This document shows, in pieces, positions 34,750 to 44,967 of a stretch of DNA of 64,000 bases. Under the pieces are notes generated by a model. The model had not been told where the DNA came from and made no database searches. It saw only the letters and a list, made by a program, of their open reading frames with translations. The DNA comes from Peronospora farinosa (lineage: Eukaryota > Oomycota > Peronosporomycetes > Peronosporales > Peronosporaceae). The stretch covers positions 248,001 through 312,000 of the forward strand of contig CANTFK010000899.1 of the NCBI GenBank assembly GCA_947646735.1, read 5' to 3'. The translations under genes were made by a program, and so were the position numbers. Position 1 is the stretch's first letter. Each line of letters begins with the position of its first letter.

Positions 34750-35060
34750 CTGGGTAGCGTAGAAGCATATGGTCTATCATTCGGGTTCAAAGACAAGCAG
34801 GCCTTCGCCAACTTCAGGATCGGTTAAGGGCAGCTTCCGGTGAAACTTGGGATGAGCTCTCCTGCCGTCATCATGCGAAGAACGGCTGTCACCTATACCT
34901 TCTCACCTTGGCGTGAGTATTTCAGGTTTTTGTACGGGTAGCCTCCGTGTCGATCTTCGTACCCAACGAGAAGCTATCGGAACGCTTGTCGTAGTCCTTG
35001 CCGATGATTATCGCTAGAGCAATCCAGAAAGCCGTTCCGATGCCTGCCGTCATATGGGTA
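34750..35060 (-). pseudogene. Protein kinase relic (C-lobe fragment)
   Basis: Minus-strand bases 35,053-34,926 read MTAGIGTAFWIAL, then GKDYDKRSDSFSLG, matching the activation-segment end and helix F region of a TKL-type Ser/Thr kinase (usual form GT..W.APE and D.FS.G). The Pro and Glu of APE are replaced. Further down the minus strand (about 34,878-34,760) are AGELIPSFTGSCP, a stop, and then ILKLAKACLSLNPNDRPYA, which is kinase subdomain XI with its conserved arginine. The catalytic loop was not found. A basic frame at 35,274-35,092 may be an upstream part of the same gene, but shows no motif. Confidence 0.7.
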
Positions 35061-35312
35061 TTTATGGTATGGCAGCCTAGGCGCTCGATTCTCAATGGCA
35101 TTGTATAGGCAAGATGCGTGTTGCGAGAAGGAAGCGGTAGGTTAACAATAAGATTCTGTATTGATACTTACTAGTTATCTCTTCTGTCTGCCTCCTAGCC
35201 ACTCGTTCTCCTAAATGTCTGTGCTCCAACCGCCTCAACGACAGATGGCTGCTGGCCAACTTGTCTGCTACCATCTTGCACTGACTATCTCTGACCAGAT
35301 TGACGGCTGGCG

Positions 35313-36108
35313 CTAATCGAAATCATAATCTTCAACATCAATTTCCAACACATTGTTTCTCAGGTAAGGCTGTCGAATTGGTTCAGGTGGCAGGACTAGC
35401 GTGCATTGTTGATTTACTTGTGAGTCCACGAATTGCCCAGAAACAATTGCCACTGGCAAGCAATGTTGGCGAAACACTCGATCGATAAACAGTTCCGCTG
35501 TACCTTCACCATCGATCGAGTCTGGTACAGCCGCTAAGTGAGCCATCTTGCTCAAACGGTCAGCAAAGACCGCAATACCCGTGTTGTCATGCGAATCTTT
35601 CGGTAGGCCAAACACAAAGTCCATACTAATGGACTCCCAGCACTCAGTGGAAATAGTCAGCGGCGCTGCCGAATGGGGCGAGGGTTTTACCCGTTGACAT
35701 GTTTCACACGTACGCACATATGTGCTCACCCATTTATATAATTTGAGCCACCAGTAACTTTGGCATACTGCCCCATAGGTCTTTTCACGACCCATATGAC
35801 CATGTCATGTACCTCATAGAGGATACGATACTTCAGGTCCTCATCACGAGGAGCACAATACGCGTAGATTCCGCCAAATCTGTACAATAGTACACCCTGA
35901 TCGATAAAATATCGATGGAGGCTCGCACGTAATCTGCCGACAATTTAATGTCCAAGTCTTTAAACCCATCACTGCCAAGAGCATGTAGCAACGCTATACA
36001 GTGATCATCTTTAGCATACGCCGATCGAATGAGATCAATGTTCGAAGACGACAACGTCGTAACATGAGCAAGCTTATAGTCAGGTCTGCGTGACAACGCA
36101 TCAGCCAA
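35313..36108 (-). pseudogene. RNase H end and truncated integrase (element 3)
   Basis: The frame at 36,108-35,833 starts with the RNase H end motif (ADALSRRPDYKL). The frame at 35,795-35,313 has the integrase zinc-finger cysteines (CETCQRVKPS) and the core up to LPVAIVSG, with the first aspartate in DFVFGLPKDSHDNTG. It then diverges before the second catalytic block, so the integrase is incomplete. Confidence 0.8.
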
Positions 36109-36309
36109 AGCATTTTGCTTGCACGGCTTATATTTTACCTCAAATTATATTTTTTTAGCAAAGAATGAAAGCCACCTGGCCATTCTCTGCAAAAGATGAG
36201 GCGACTGAGTCGCAGTGCGTAAAGACGCATTATCGGTATAGATCACAAAAGGCTTTGAGCCCAGCAGATGAACTCTAAATTTGACCAGGGCATACTTCAT
36301 CGCAAGTAG

Positions 36310-37430
36310 CTATTTTACATGAACCGGATAATTCTTTTCTGCAGCTTTCAGCTGGCGAGATTCAAAAGCGACTACACGCTCACAGCCTTCATCATCTGTT
36401 TGTAACAGAGCACTGCCAATGGTAAAATTCGACGCGTCACAGACGACACTAAACGGTCGATAAGGGTCTGGCAAAGCCAAAATAGGAGCATGTAGAAGGC
36501 TCGCCTTCACCGCTTAAAAAGCATCTTCGTGTTCGGCATGCCAACACCATTCCACATCCTTTTTATAGAGATTGGATAACGGCCGAGCCATATTAGCGTA
36601 ATTCTCGCTATACTTGTGTAAGTAATTGGCAAGGCCAAGCCATTTACGCAAGTCCTTCTGAGACTGTGGAACAGGCCAATCGATTATGGCTTTGACCTTA
36701 GCGGGATCCGCTCGGAGACCTCGCTTCCCAATGAAGCACCCTAGAAAGGGAATTTCTTCGGCCCCGAAGATGCACTTAGATGCATTAGCATAAAGTTTAT
36801 TAGTGCGCATGCACTCGAGCACAGCTCTTAAATGAGCAATATGGTTCTCGGTATCCAACCGCCCATGTTCAGCTCTACAATGGACAAAAATGTCATCAAA
36901 GTACGTCTGTGCATAACTTCGATGGGGTCGAAACAATTGCGTCACCAAACGGTTAAACGTAGCCGGAGCAATCGATAGCCCTTGGGGCATCACCAACCAC
37001 TCCCAGAGCATACCACTCGGAGTACTAACAGCAGTGAGTGAAATATCGATAGCTCGCATAAGCAATTGGTAATAACCATCGACTAAGTCGAGCGCACTGT
37101 ACATGGTAAAATCGACCATATTGTTTTAAAGAACATCCTTTCTAGGTATTGGCGTTTACGCAGGTATGGTGGCTGCATTGAGTTTATTGTTATAAGCATA
37201 AACGATACGCCATTTACCATTCGGTTTCTTGACACAGAAAGTGAGTATCGAGTGCGTAGATTTACTCTCGCGCACCATGCCCTCCGCGTGCTTTGCACAA
37301 AAGAACTCGTCAATGACGTCACACTGTTTGTTGGGTAAAGGCTACTGCCGTGTTACGCAGTATTTTGTTCCAGGAACCAAGTCAATCTCATGACGTACAC
37401 CCCTATCAGGAGGTAGAACAGATGGTGGAT
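36310..37430 (-). pseudogene. Reverse transcriptase and RNase H (element 3)
   Basis: The RT landmarks are all present across four frames: HEIDLVPGTKYC near 37,390, the palm strand (SALDLVDGYYQLLM), MPQGLSIAPATFNR, the catalytic box (TYFDDIFVHCR) and LRKWLGLANYLHKYS. The RNase H start (FSVVCDASNFTIGSALLQT) lies at 36,510-36,310. Stops and shifts near 37,322, 37,119 and 36,512 break it. Confidence 0.85.
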
Positions 37431-37461
37431 TATGGCACACCACGTCCTATAAATTCCTTAA

Positions 37462-38600
37462 CTATAAGATAGTAGAGATCGAAGAATTCTTCAAGATAGA
37501 GTATCTACTACGTGCACTAGGTGATGCCTTTGTATTTTCAAGGGCTTTCTCATCGACAAGCGAGGATGAGTTCAACTCGAGGTTAGGTCGAATGACCACC
37601 ATATCGGATAGAGCACCAGCCTTCAAGGCTTGATGGAATTCATCCACAAACATTTCGTCTAGCTCTAAGAGAGCATCTAATAATGGGAGGGCCTCAAGGT
37701 CAACCTCACCATCTACATCACCTGTCACTCCGTTATCCAGGGTATACAAGTGGTCACTGACATCACTACGTGATAAAACAGTTGCCTTGCGTCTCGCAGC
37801 CGCTATCTGACGACGCTGCCGTCTCATTGACGAGACCGTACCTTTTAAAGTACTTGGGATACTATCATTTTCAAAATCAATAGATTCCTTGACCTTAACC
37901 TGCTCTTTACGAGAGCCGATGTCATTATCGACATCCAGTAAATCGCATTTACAGCCATTATCACTACAAGGTCATCGGCCTTTACTAAATCTATACGAGA
38001 GCGATGCCATAACCGACAATTACTGAATCGCTATTACATCCAATATCACTAACAAGGTCATCGACCTTCACTTACTCTATACGAGAGCCAATGTCATTAC
38101 CGACATCCAGTGAATCGCATTTACAGCCAATATCACTAACAAGGTCATCGACCTTCACTTGCTCTATACGAGAGCCGATGTCATTATCAACATCCAGTGA
38201 GTCGCTATAACCAGTGACATCACTAACAAGGATATCGACCTTAACTTGCTCATACGAGAGCCGATGTCATTACCTACATCCAGTGTCTCAAAAATACTAT
38301 GAGTATCACTCAACGGAGTACGTGCCTTTCCACTAAGTGTCACTGAGTTCTGCTCGACACTATTATTGTTGACATTGAAGTCTATCAACTCAGACCCACC
38401 AATGTCCAGCACAATAACTGACTCAGCTAATTTCTCGCGCCAATAGCGCTTCTGCTTCTTATCAAAGGTGGATTCATGACTCTCCAAAGCTTTGCTAGAA
38501 AAATTGCACATTGCACCTAAGGTTTTAGATCTCCAATTGATGTCGCTCCAGCCAGGCCATACCGAGAATGAGATCATATCTCGAGTCCAAATCTAGGACA
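37462..38600 (-). pseudogene. Protease remnant and linker, with internal degenerate repeats (element 3)
   Basis: The protease is reduced to a WLE-type remnant (MISFSVWPGWSDINWRSKTLG, 38,577-38,510). Between 37,870 and 38,290 the plus strand shows four to five degenerate copies of a roughly 90-base motif containing ACGAGAGCCGATGTCATTA and CATCCAGTGA. The linker frame at 37,827-37,462 is acidic and leads into RT. Confidence 0.6.
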
Positions 38601-38999
38601 AGGCAGCGTTCAACGCTATTGAAGTCTAAGAACTTCACACCTGAGTTCAAAGGAACTTTAGGAACGGGGACACGTTCACCTGTTGCGAGACGGACGGTTA
38701 TACTGTCACCCTCTAGCTTTCTAGCGCTTCTATCGCCTCAGCACACATCTGGCTTCCTTCAAGGGAACGACGTCGGACATAATTACCCGAAGCCTGTGAT
38801 TCAATATAAATTGACCAGGGATTTCAAGCCTTTAATGGTTGTCGAAACAACCAACAAGCCTGGCTTGTACTCATGCTCCATGGAAGCTTCCACGGAGCCA
38901 CCTGGGGCTAAGCCCTGTTTACCTTTACCTCCAAGAGGTTTAACAGAGCTTATTTCTTTCCCAGTAGGGCGCCCCGCGCTTACTGGGAGCTGACGTTTT

Positions 39000-39985
39000 C
39001 CCTACCGTGCTCGCCTTTTGGCTAGTAGCAGGGTTCCGGCTCTGCCGATTCGTACGTTGCTTTCGCAACGGACATCTAGGGCGGCGATGGCTAGTGCTTT
39101 AGCACATGTAGCTTCTACGGATGTTACCTTGCTGATCAGCAGCTTGAAGCTCAGCTTCTTCTGCATGGCTGAGGTCCATGGGTTCCGCCCTGTTAGAGGC
39201 GTTTAAATTATACCATAGTAGGCCGTAGCGAACAATTTGGAGATAAATTCAGCTTTAAACGCTATGCTCACTGCCTCTTCGAAAGTCGAAAGATGGACAC
39301 GAAAAACTTCTGTCCTGGCGACCCCAGTACGAAGTTCTTCCATAAAAATGGTTACTCGGACTTCCTCTGCCAGAGGGTCCTGCTGCATAGCAGCAATGAG
39401 AGTTCTCAACTCTTGGACATAGTGCGACAATTCTTTTTTACCCTGTCGGGTAGCTAAGAATAGTGAGCGCACACGATAAGCCTGATTAGGCGGTGCAAAC
39501 ACGCTAGTTAATTGCTTTTTTAACATTTCCAATGTGGGAAATGCGGCATTTACAGAGACATCGCTCGTTAGAGTCCACTCTCTAGATCTTTTACCGAGCT
39601 TAGAAATATCTAGGCCAACTCGATGCTTATCTGACACAATCGTGTCAGCATCCATTGCCATTTCAGCTTCTCGGATCCAGAGGAGAAGATTTTCTCCATC
39701 CTTCCCCTCAAAGATTTTCACGTTTTAAAACGAGTGGGCGAGCCTTTGGCTCTGCATTGGGCACAGGTACCGGGATATACTGTGTAGGCGCAGCTGACGC
39801 TGCCTGGTCGTGGACCTGCCCGAGTAGCGTTGCCTTATAACGCATAAAGGCCTTAAGGCGAGCATTAAGGACCTCCGGACCTTGGGCCAAAGGGTATCAA
39901 TATGATCGTGCCTAACGAACGCCGATAATTTATCTAGTACGAGTCGTTCCGCCTCAGAGAAGTGATTTGGACTCTCCATCGTCAC
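39000..39985 (-). pseudogene. gag remnant (element 3)
   Basis: The frame at 39,721-39,203 has the gypsy Gag capsid pattern (FEGKDGENLLLWIREAEMAM, later QGKKELSHYVQELRTLIAAM and a C-terminal helix). The preceding frame (39,985-39,725) starts MTMESPNHFSEAERLVLDKL and supplies the N-terminus after a frame change. Below 39,200 the zinc-knuckle region is degraded. Confidence 0.75.
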
Positions 39986-39999
39986 AGAGGGTCAGTCTT

Positions 40000-40667
40000 C
40001 GAGACTCAGGTGTAGGATTGACTACAAGTGATACCAAGTGTAGCGGAGCTACACATCTCTTTAGCCAGAGGAAGACTTTAGGCTGGAAGCCTCTTAGTTC
40101 TATAGAACTAAATAAATTTACGGCTCAAAGCCACTTAGTTCTAAGGAACTAATTAAACGACTTAAAGTCACCCTGTTCTAAGGAACGAGGAAAGAGACTT
40201 TTAGTCAATCAAGCAATAAGCTTAAGGTTTAGAGAACCAACGCACAGAGTGCAAGAGCAAGCTATAAGCTTCAAGGTTCAGAGAACCAACGCACGAAGTG
40301 CACAAGAGAACAAGTCAGAACGACTTGCGATCTTAAACTTAAAATGAGAACTGATTATATTTATGCTTTAAGATTTTATGAATAGTCCTACTACACTAGA
40401 TTAATTACTATAATAGTAATTATTATATGCAGACTTTGCTATTGGACGACGTATCGTCTAAACATCTGTGTATGATGTACTTAGTACAGCGTTATCGATT
40501 ATCGAATCCTAATCAATAAGATACGGTATTACCGAGTATCGTATCTTAACGCTCATACTTAATACTTCTCTAAAGAGAAGTATCAAGAATGCATTATGTG
40601 CAATAAAGGGAAACTTCAACCGTAAACTTTCGGAATGATGTTACAACCGTCGTGTAACCCCTTTACA
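40000..40667 (-). repeat. Probable leader and 5' LTR of element 3
   Basis: On the minus strand a TGTAAAGGGGTTACACGACGG start at 40,667 resembles the LTR start of element 1 (TGTAACGG...GTTACACGAG). The stretch is hairpin-rich and holds two imperfect copies of a roughly 48-base motif (AGAACCAACGCAC, near 40,226 and 40,276). The inner LTR boundary cannot be placed. Confidence 0.4.
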
Positions 40668-42494
40668 TTGCGAGGGGACGCCATAGGCGCCCACAGCGCC
40701 ATAGCACTGAGAAGCTACTAAATGATTATTTGGAATGCGTCCAGCCGAACAAGTTTAAGCTAAACAAGAGTGGAACCTAGTATCATTTTGAGACTGCGTT
40801 GTACTTGTTGTTCACTTCTATATTTGCTGACGTCGCTCTTCAGCGTGAGATGCTATCGAGAACGTCACATTAGCCGACCAAATATGTCGCAGGCCTACGC
40901 ATGCAAATAACAACTACACTAGAAAACGTACTGGGGACTTATCGAAGGTTTCATATCGATAGCGTTAATCTGGCTGCGCGAGAATTGCTCTCGTGCTCGT
41001 TCCTGAATAGGCTTATAAACCTTAATCAGAGCACATGGCAAAAAAAACACAATCCTCGGCGACAATTGATCGTCACCGCGGATGCTAGTATCCGAAGTAC
41101 TACCAGATTGATGAAATCAATTCCAATTGCATGTAGATGCTGGATGTGTCATGTCTATCATGCCCTCACCACGGTGCCTTGGCCGAAGTGGAGATGAAGC
41201 AAGAGCGAGCCAAGGCCTGGGCATAATATCTTGACAATGTGAATTCGATGATCGTAAAGCACTGTGAGCAATACATCAATGAGCAATTACGAACTATTTT
41301 TGCGATACTTTCTACTTATACGTAATGGCAGCAGCAGAGTCTAAAGATCTCGTGGGGGCAAGATCTCGTAGCCATGACATAGTGGCAACGATGCCACAGT
41401 CGTTTTGAGCCGTCAAGCAAGGTAGCAGCGTGCTGCAAATGGCAGTGGGCACACGACATCAACAATCTAGTTCGACTAGCAATACGATATGCTGTTAAAT
41501 TCTGTGCGAAACTGTTCTCAAATAACGAAGAATCCTTCATCTTTTACCTTACGAGCTAAACCAGCCACCGCTTCAAAGTAGAAGGCGAGGAGGGATATTG
41601 CTTGCCAACTCGAATTGAATTCGTTCATAACGATCGACTTGATCGAATGCACTTCATCATGCAAAGCTTCGACTCAATCTTTCGAGCGACAATAATTGCA
41701 TGTCGTCGATATCAGCCAGGCCGCCTGCGCCATGCAGGACAATTAGTCGAAGGCGTACGATTGTCATTCACCAGAGACAATCGACCAACCATAACCTTTA
41801 TTCGAAAGATAGTGCTTGTTTTTTGTAGTGCAGATCGCCAAGCAGGCGAACTTTACCACCGCCATGCAAATAGAGTGATGGGATCCCATAGAGTAAGCTG
41901 CCTTTACACATACAGTATTAATTCTACGCTAGGTATGCTGGCTGTGTTGGAATGTGTCGCTCTCCTGTCTGAAGACTTCGATTTGATCTGGACCGCCTGC
42001 AGCTAAAAACCACCATAGTCAGCAAGCTTATGCGCGGCAGGCTGCTTTCGATCGTCATTCGTTAGCCCCCGATCAAAGTGGTTATCTACTGTTTAAGAGC
42101 ACTACATGTTGTGCTATTGTTGCCTTGTTGCATCCAACGCATACGACAGGCTACAAAGTGGTCGTCAAGACGGACGTATCTTCGAGCACATGTAGGGTTC
42201 TCTTGTCCTTTTCGCTTCTGCAAGCAAGGAATACTATGTATACAAAAAATATGCGTGGCTCATGAACATGAATGAGACAGACAGGAGGACTTGCTTCAGC
42301 TTCGATAGATCGCTAGAATTGTATCAGATTGAAACGAAGCAGCGACGCACGAGTACTTGTTTTCAATATAGTCGTACGAAACACGTCGCTAGGCCAGTTG
42401 ACATCTTCCTTATCACTTACTTTCACTATCCGATAGGAGGGTTGACCCATCCACCACAAAGTCTCCATTTCCTGGCTCTTTTTGCTCTCGAAGC
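40668..42494. other. Long intergenic stretch with possible coding remnants
   Basis: No intact gene seen. Plus-strand bases at about 41,180-41,310 read, with one stop, AEVEMKQERAKAWA and YLDNVNSMIVKHCEQYINEQ, a protein-like stretch that may come from a dead gene. Frames at 41,602-42,006 and 42,262-42,570 have no family features. Confidence 0.3.
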
Positions 42495-42503
42495 TCATTT
42501 TCC
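42495..42503 (+). promoter_or_regulatory. Oomycete initiator/FPR-like core promoter of actin
   Basis: TCATTTTCC matches the oomycete initiator (TCAYTYY) overlapping an FPR-like CATTTTCC. It lies 68 bases before the actin ATG, a usual distance for oomycete transcription starts. A second TCACTCC lies at about 42,528. Confidence 0.55.
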
Positions 42504-42562
42504 ATTTCTTCCACTAGGTCGTAGATCTCACTCCTCCTCCTTTTATCTCCACTATCTCCTCA

Positions 42563-43693
42563 ATGGCTGACGAAGACGTGCAAGCTTTGGTCGTCGACAA
42601 TGGCTCCGGTATGTGCAAGGCCGGTTTCGCCGGTGATGACGCTCCCCGTGCCGTGTTTCCATCCATCGTAGGCCGCCCCAAACATTTGGGTATCATGGTC
42701 GGCATGGACCAGAAAGACGCTTACGTCGGTGACGAAGCCCAGTCAAAACGTGGTGTTTTGACGTTAAAATACCCTATTGAACATGGTATTGTGACGAACT
42801 GGGACGACATGGAGAAGATTTGGCACCACACCTTTTACAATGAACTTCGTGTGGCTCCGGAAGAACACCCTGTATTGTTGACGGAAGCTCCCCTAAACCC
42901 TAAAGCAAATCGGGAACGTATGACACAAATTATGTTTGAGACCTTTAATGTCCCGGCCATGTACGTGAACATCCAAGCTGTCCTGTCGTTGTACGCATCG
43001 GGTCGTACCACGGGGTGTGTGTTGGATTCCGGGGATGGTGTGTCCCACACTGTACCCATTTACGAAGGGTACGCTTTACCCCATGCCATTGTGCGTCTGG
43101 ATCTTGCGGGTCGTGATTTGACCGATTACATGATGAAGATTTTGACGGAACGTGGGTATTCGTTTACGACGACGGCCGAACGAGAAATTGTGCGTGATAT
43201 TAAGGAGAAACTCACGTACATTGCATTGGACTTTGATCAAGAGATGAAGACTGCTGCTGAATCATCGGGACTTGAGAAGAGTTATGAATTGCCAGATGGT
43301 AACGTCATTGTCATTGGTAATGAACGTTTCCGTACCCCTGAGGTGTTGTTCCAGCCGTCACTCATTGGTAAAGAAGCATCGGGTATCCATGACTGCACGT
43401 TCCAGACCATCATGAAGTGTGACGTTGATATCCGTAAGGATTTGTACTGCAACATTGTCCTGTCGGGTGGTACCACAATGTACCCAGGTGTTGGTGAACG
43501 TATGACGAAGGAACTTACGGCTCTTGCCCCGTCTACGATGAAGATTAAGGTGGTTGCCCCACCTGAACGCAAGTACTCGGTGTGGATTGGTGGCTCCATC
43601 TTGTCGTCGCTATCGACGTTCCAGCAGATGTGGATCTCGAAGGCCGAGTACGATGAATCGGGCCCGTCGATCGTGCACCGCAAGTGCTTTTAA
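42563..43693 (+). CDS. ACT: Actin
   Basis: A single uninterrupted exon of 376 codons encodes conventional actin, the ATP-binding cytoskeletal protein that polymerises into F-actin. The family landmarks are present in order: the phosphate-binding loop [20 protein letters not shown] near the start, [11 protein letters not shown], the [11 protein letters not shown] segment, [13 protein letters not shown], the [10 protein letters not shown] loop and the SIVHRKCF end. Length is normal for the family. Lack of introns and about 50% GC at third positions fit a highly expressed oomycete gene. The start was chosen because [16 protein letters not shown] is the standard N-terminus. The next genes are more than 1.2 kb away. 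Confidence 0.98.
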
Positions 43694-44967
43694 GTGGCGA
43701 AATAAGGTTGCCATAACTGGACTTAACATCTGGAGGAATAACACGCTGCTGCCGACATACACACATCTTGAGGCTTTAGTGCTTCGATGCAAGTAGGGAG
43801 TAGCACTGCTGCTGCTCAGTTGCGCTCAAACCTTTCTTTGCTTTAAATTCTAAAATACTAAAAGAATGTTGTGATCGAATTGACTAAGGATGGTGTAGAG
43901 GTTGGAGGAGACGTTTAATGACTGGTAGATGGGCTGCTCAAAGCTATTCGAGTGAACAAGTACGTGGCCAAGTCGAAAGCACCGAGGAGCCAACAGTTTA
44001 AGTATATCGAGTCTGGCATGTACGAATAGACAAACACTTGCAACAGACATGAAGACGATGAACTTTCGTTTTAATCGTTGATTATTTATTATGTTCTGTT
44101 TTGTCGGTTTTAGTCAGACGTCACTTGTATCTAATGTATCTTGCTTTGTGCGAAGCGCAGCAAGAGCTCTCTCAGCACAAATGTACGATGGCAAGAAAGA
44201 TTCAGTATATCGCAAGTGGTCCCATGCTCGGAGAAAAGGTAGACCCAAGCAATGCATGTGCAGGTGTGGAATAGAGGCGAAATAAGAACGGTGGAAGCCA
44301 AATCTGAAGAAAAAATAATCGATGCACTACATTAGTATTGAGTCTCTTCACAAAAAGAAGGACAGCAACAGTAGCGACTGTACCAGTGCCAACGTACCGA
44401 CGATTTTCTTCATCAACAAAGCCATCGTTTGCCAGAATCTCTTTCCCCATTGTCAGCATGTGTTCCACTGCGATAGTGTATCAATTCAACGGTCAATTCC
44501 GTCCCTCATTGCGACGTCACCGATTGAACGTGACGTACATAAATCAGAATGTGCCGGTGTAAGACTGTCTACAAATGGAATATGTTCACGTGAGATCACC
44601 AATACGTGTTTCTTTGCTCTTGGATTGTGGTCCAGTATAGCAACAACCTGAGCATCCTACAATCATATATATAACACTCGTAGACTAAGCTTTCTATCAC
44701 CCATATACAGATACATCATCATAGCAAGACGAAATTGTCCGTGTATAGAGACTTTTTACCTCATAGATGATCTGATTCCTTGCTCGAAGAGTCTCACAGC
44801 AGAAGACACAGGCTCGAATGCTTTTCATTCGTCAAAAACCAGTTGTGTGCACGTCCATGGCCTCCCTCGGTCCAGCGCACCTGGCTTTCGAACGAGGGAA
44901 TCTCTGTCCACTTTTGTGACCCGTAGGTTTTAGTGGACCGCCCATTGAGAATACTTGGTTGTAGTCG
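43694..44967. other. Intergenic between actin and the SWIM-domain gene
   Basis: About 1.27 kb. Only short frames without family features on either strand. It presumably holds the actin 3' end and the promoter of the next gene; no clear initiator was identified. Confidence 0.5.

Larger units (their letters stand above)
35313..40667 (-). mobile_element. Decayed Ty3/gypsy retrotransposon, minus strand (element 3)
   Basis: On the minus strand the order is probable 5' LTR/leader (40,667-40,000), gag (39,985-39,000), protease (about 38,600-38,470), linker, RT (37,430-36,514), RNase H (36,510-36,100) and integrase (35,795-35,313). The 3' end is missing: the integrase breaks after AIVSG and runs into unrelated sequence beside the kinase relic. 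Multiple stops and shifts make it inactive. It is close in sequence to element 1. Confidence 0.85.

Noticed and set aside
37870..38290. Degenerate direct repeats as a separate minisatellite
   Set aside because: They lie inside the protease-RT linker of element 3 and follow its reading direction, so they are part of that element.
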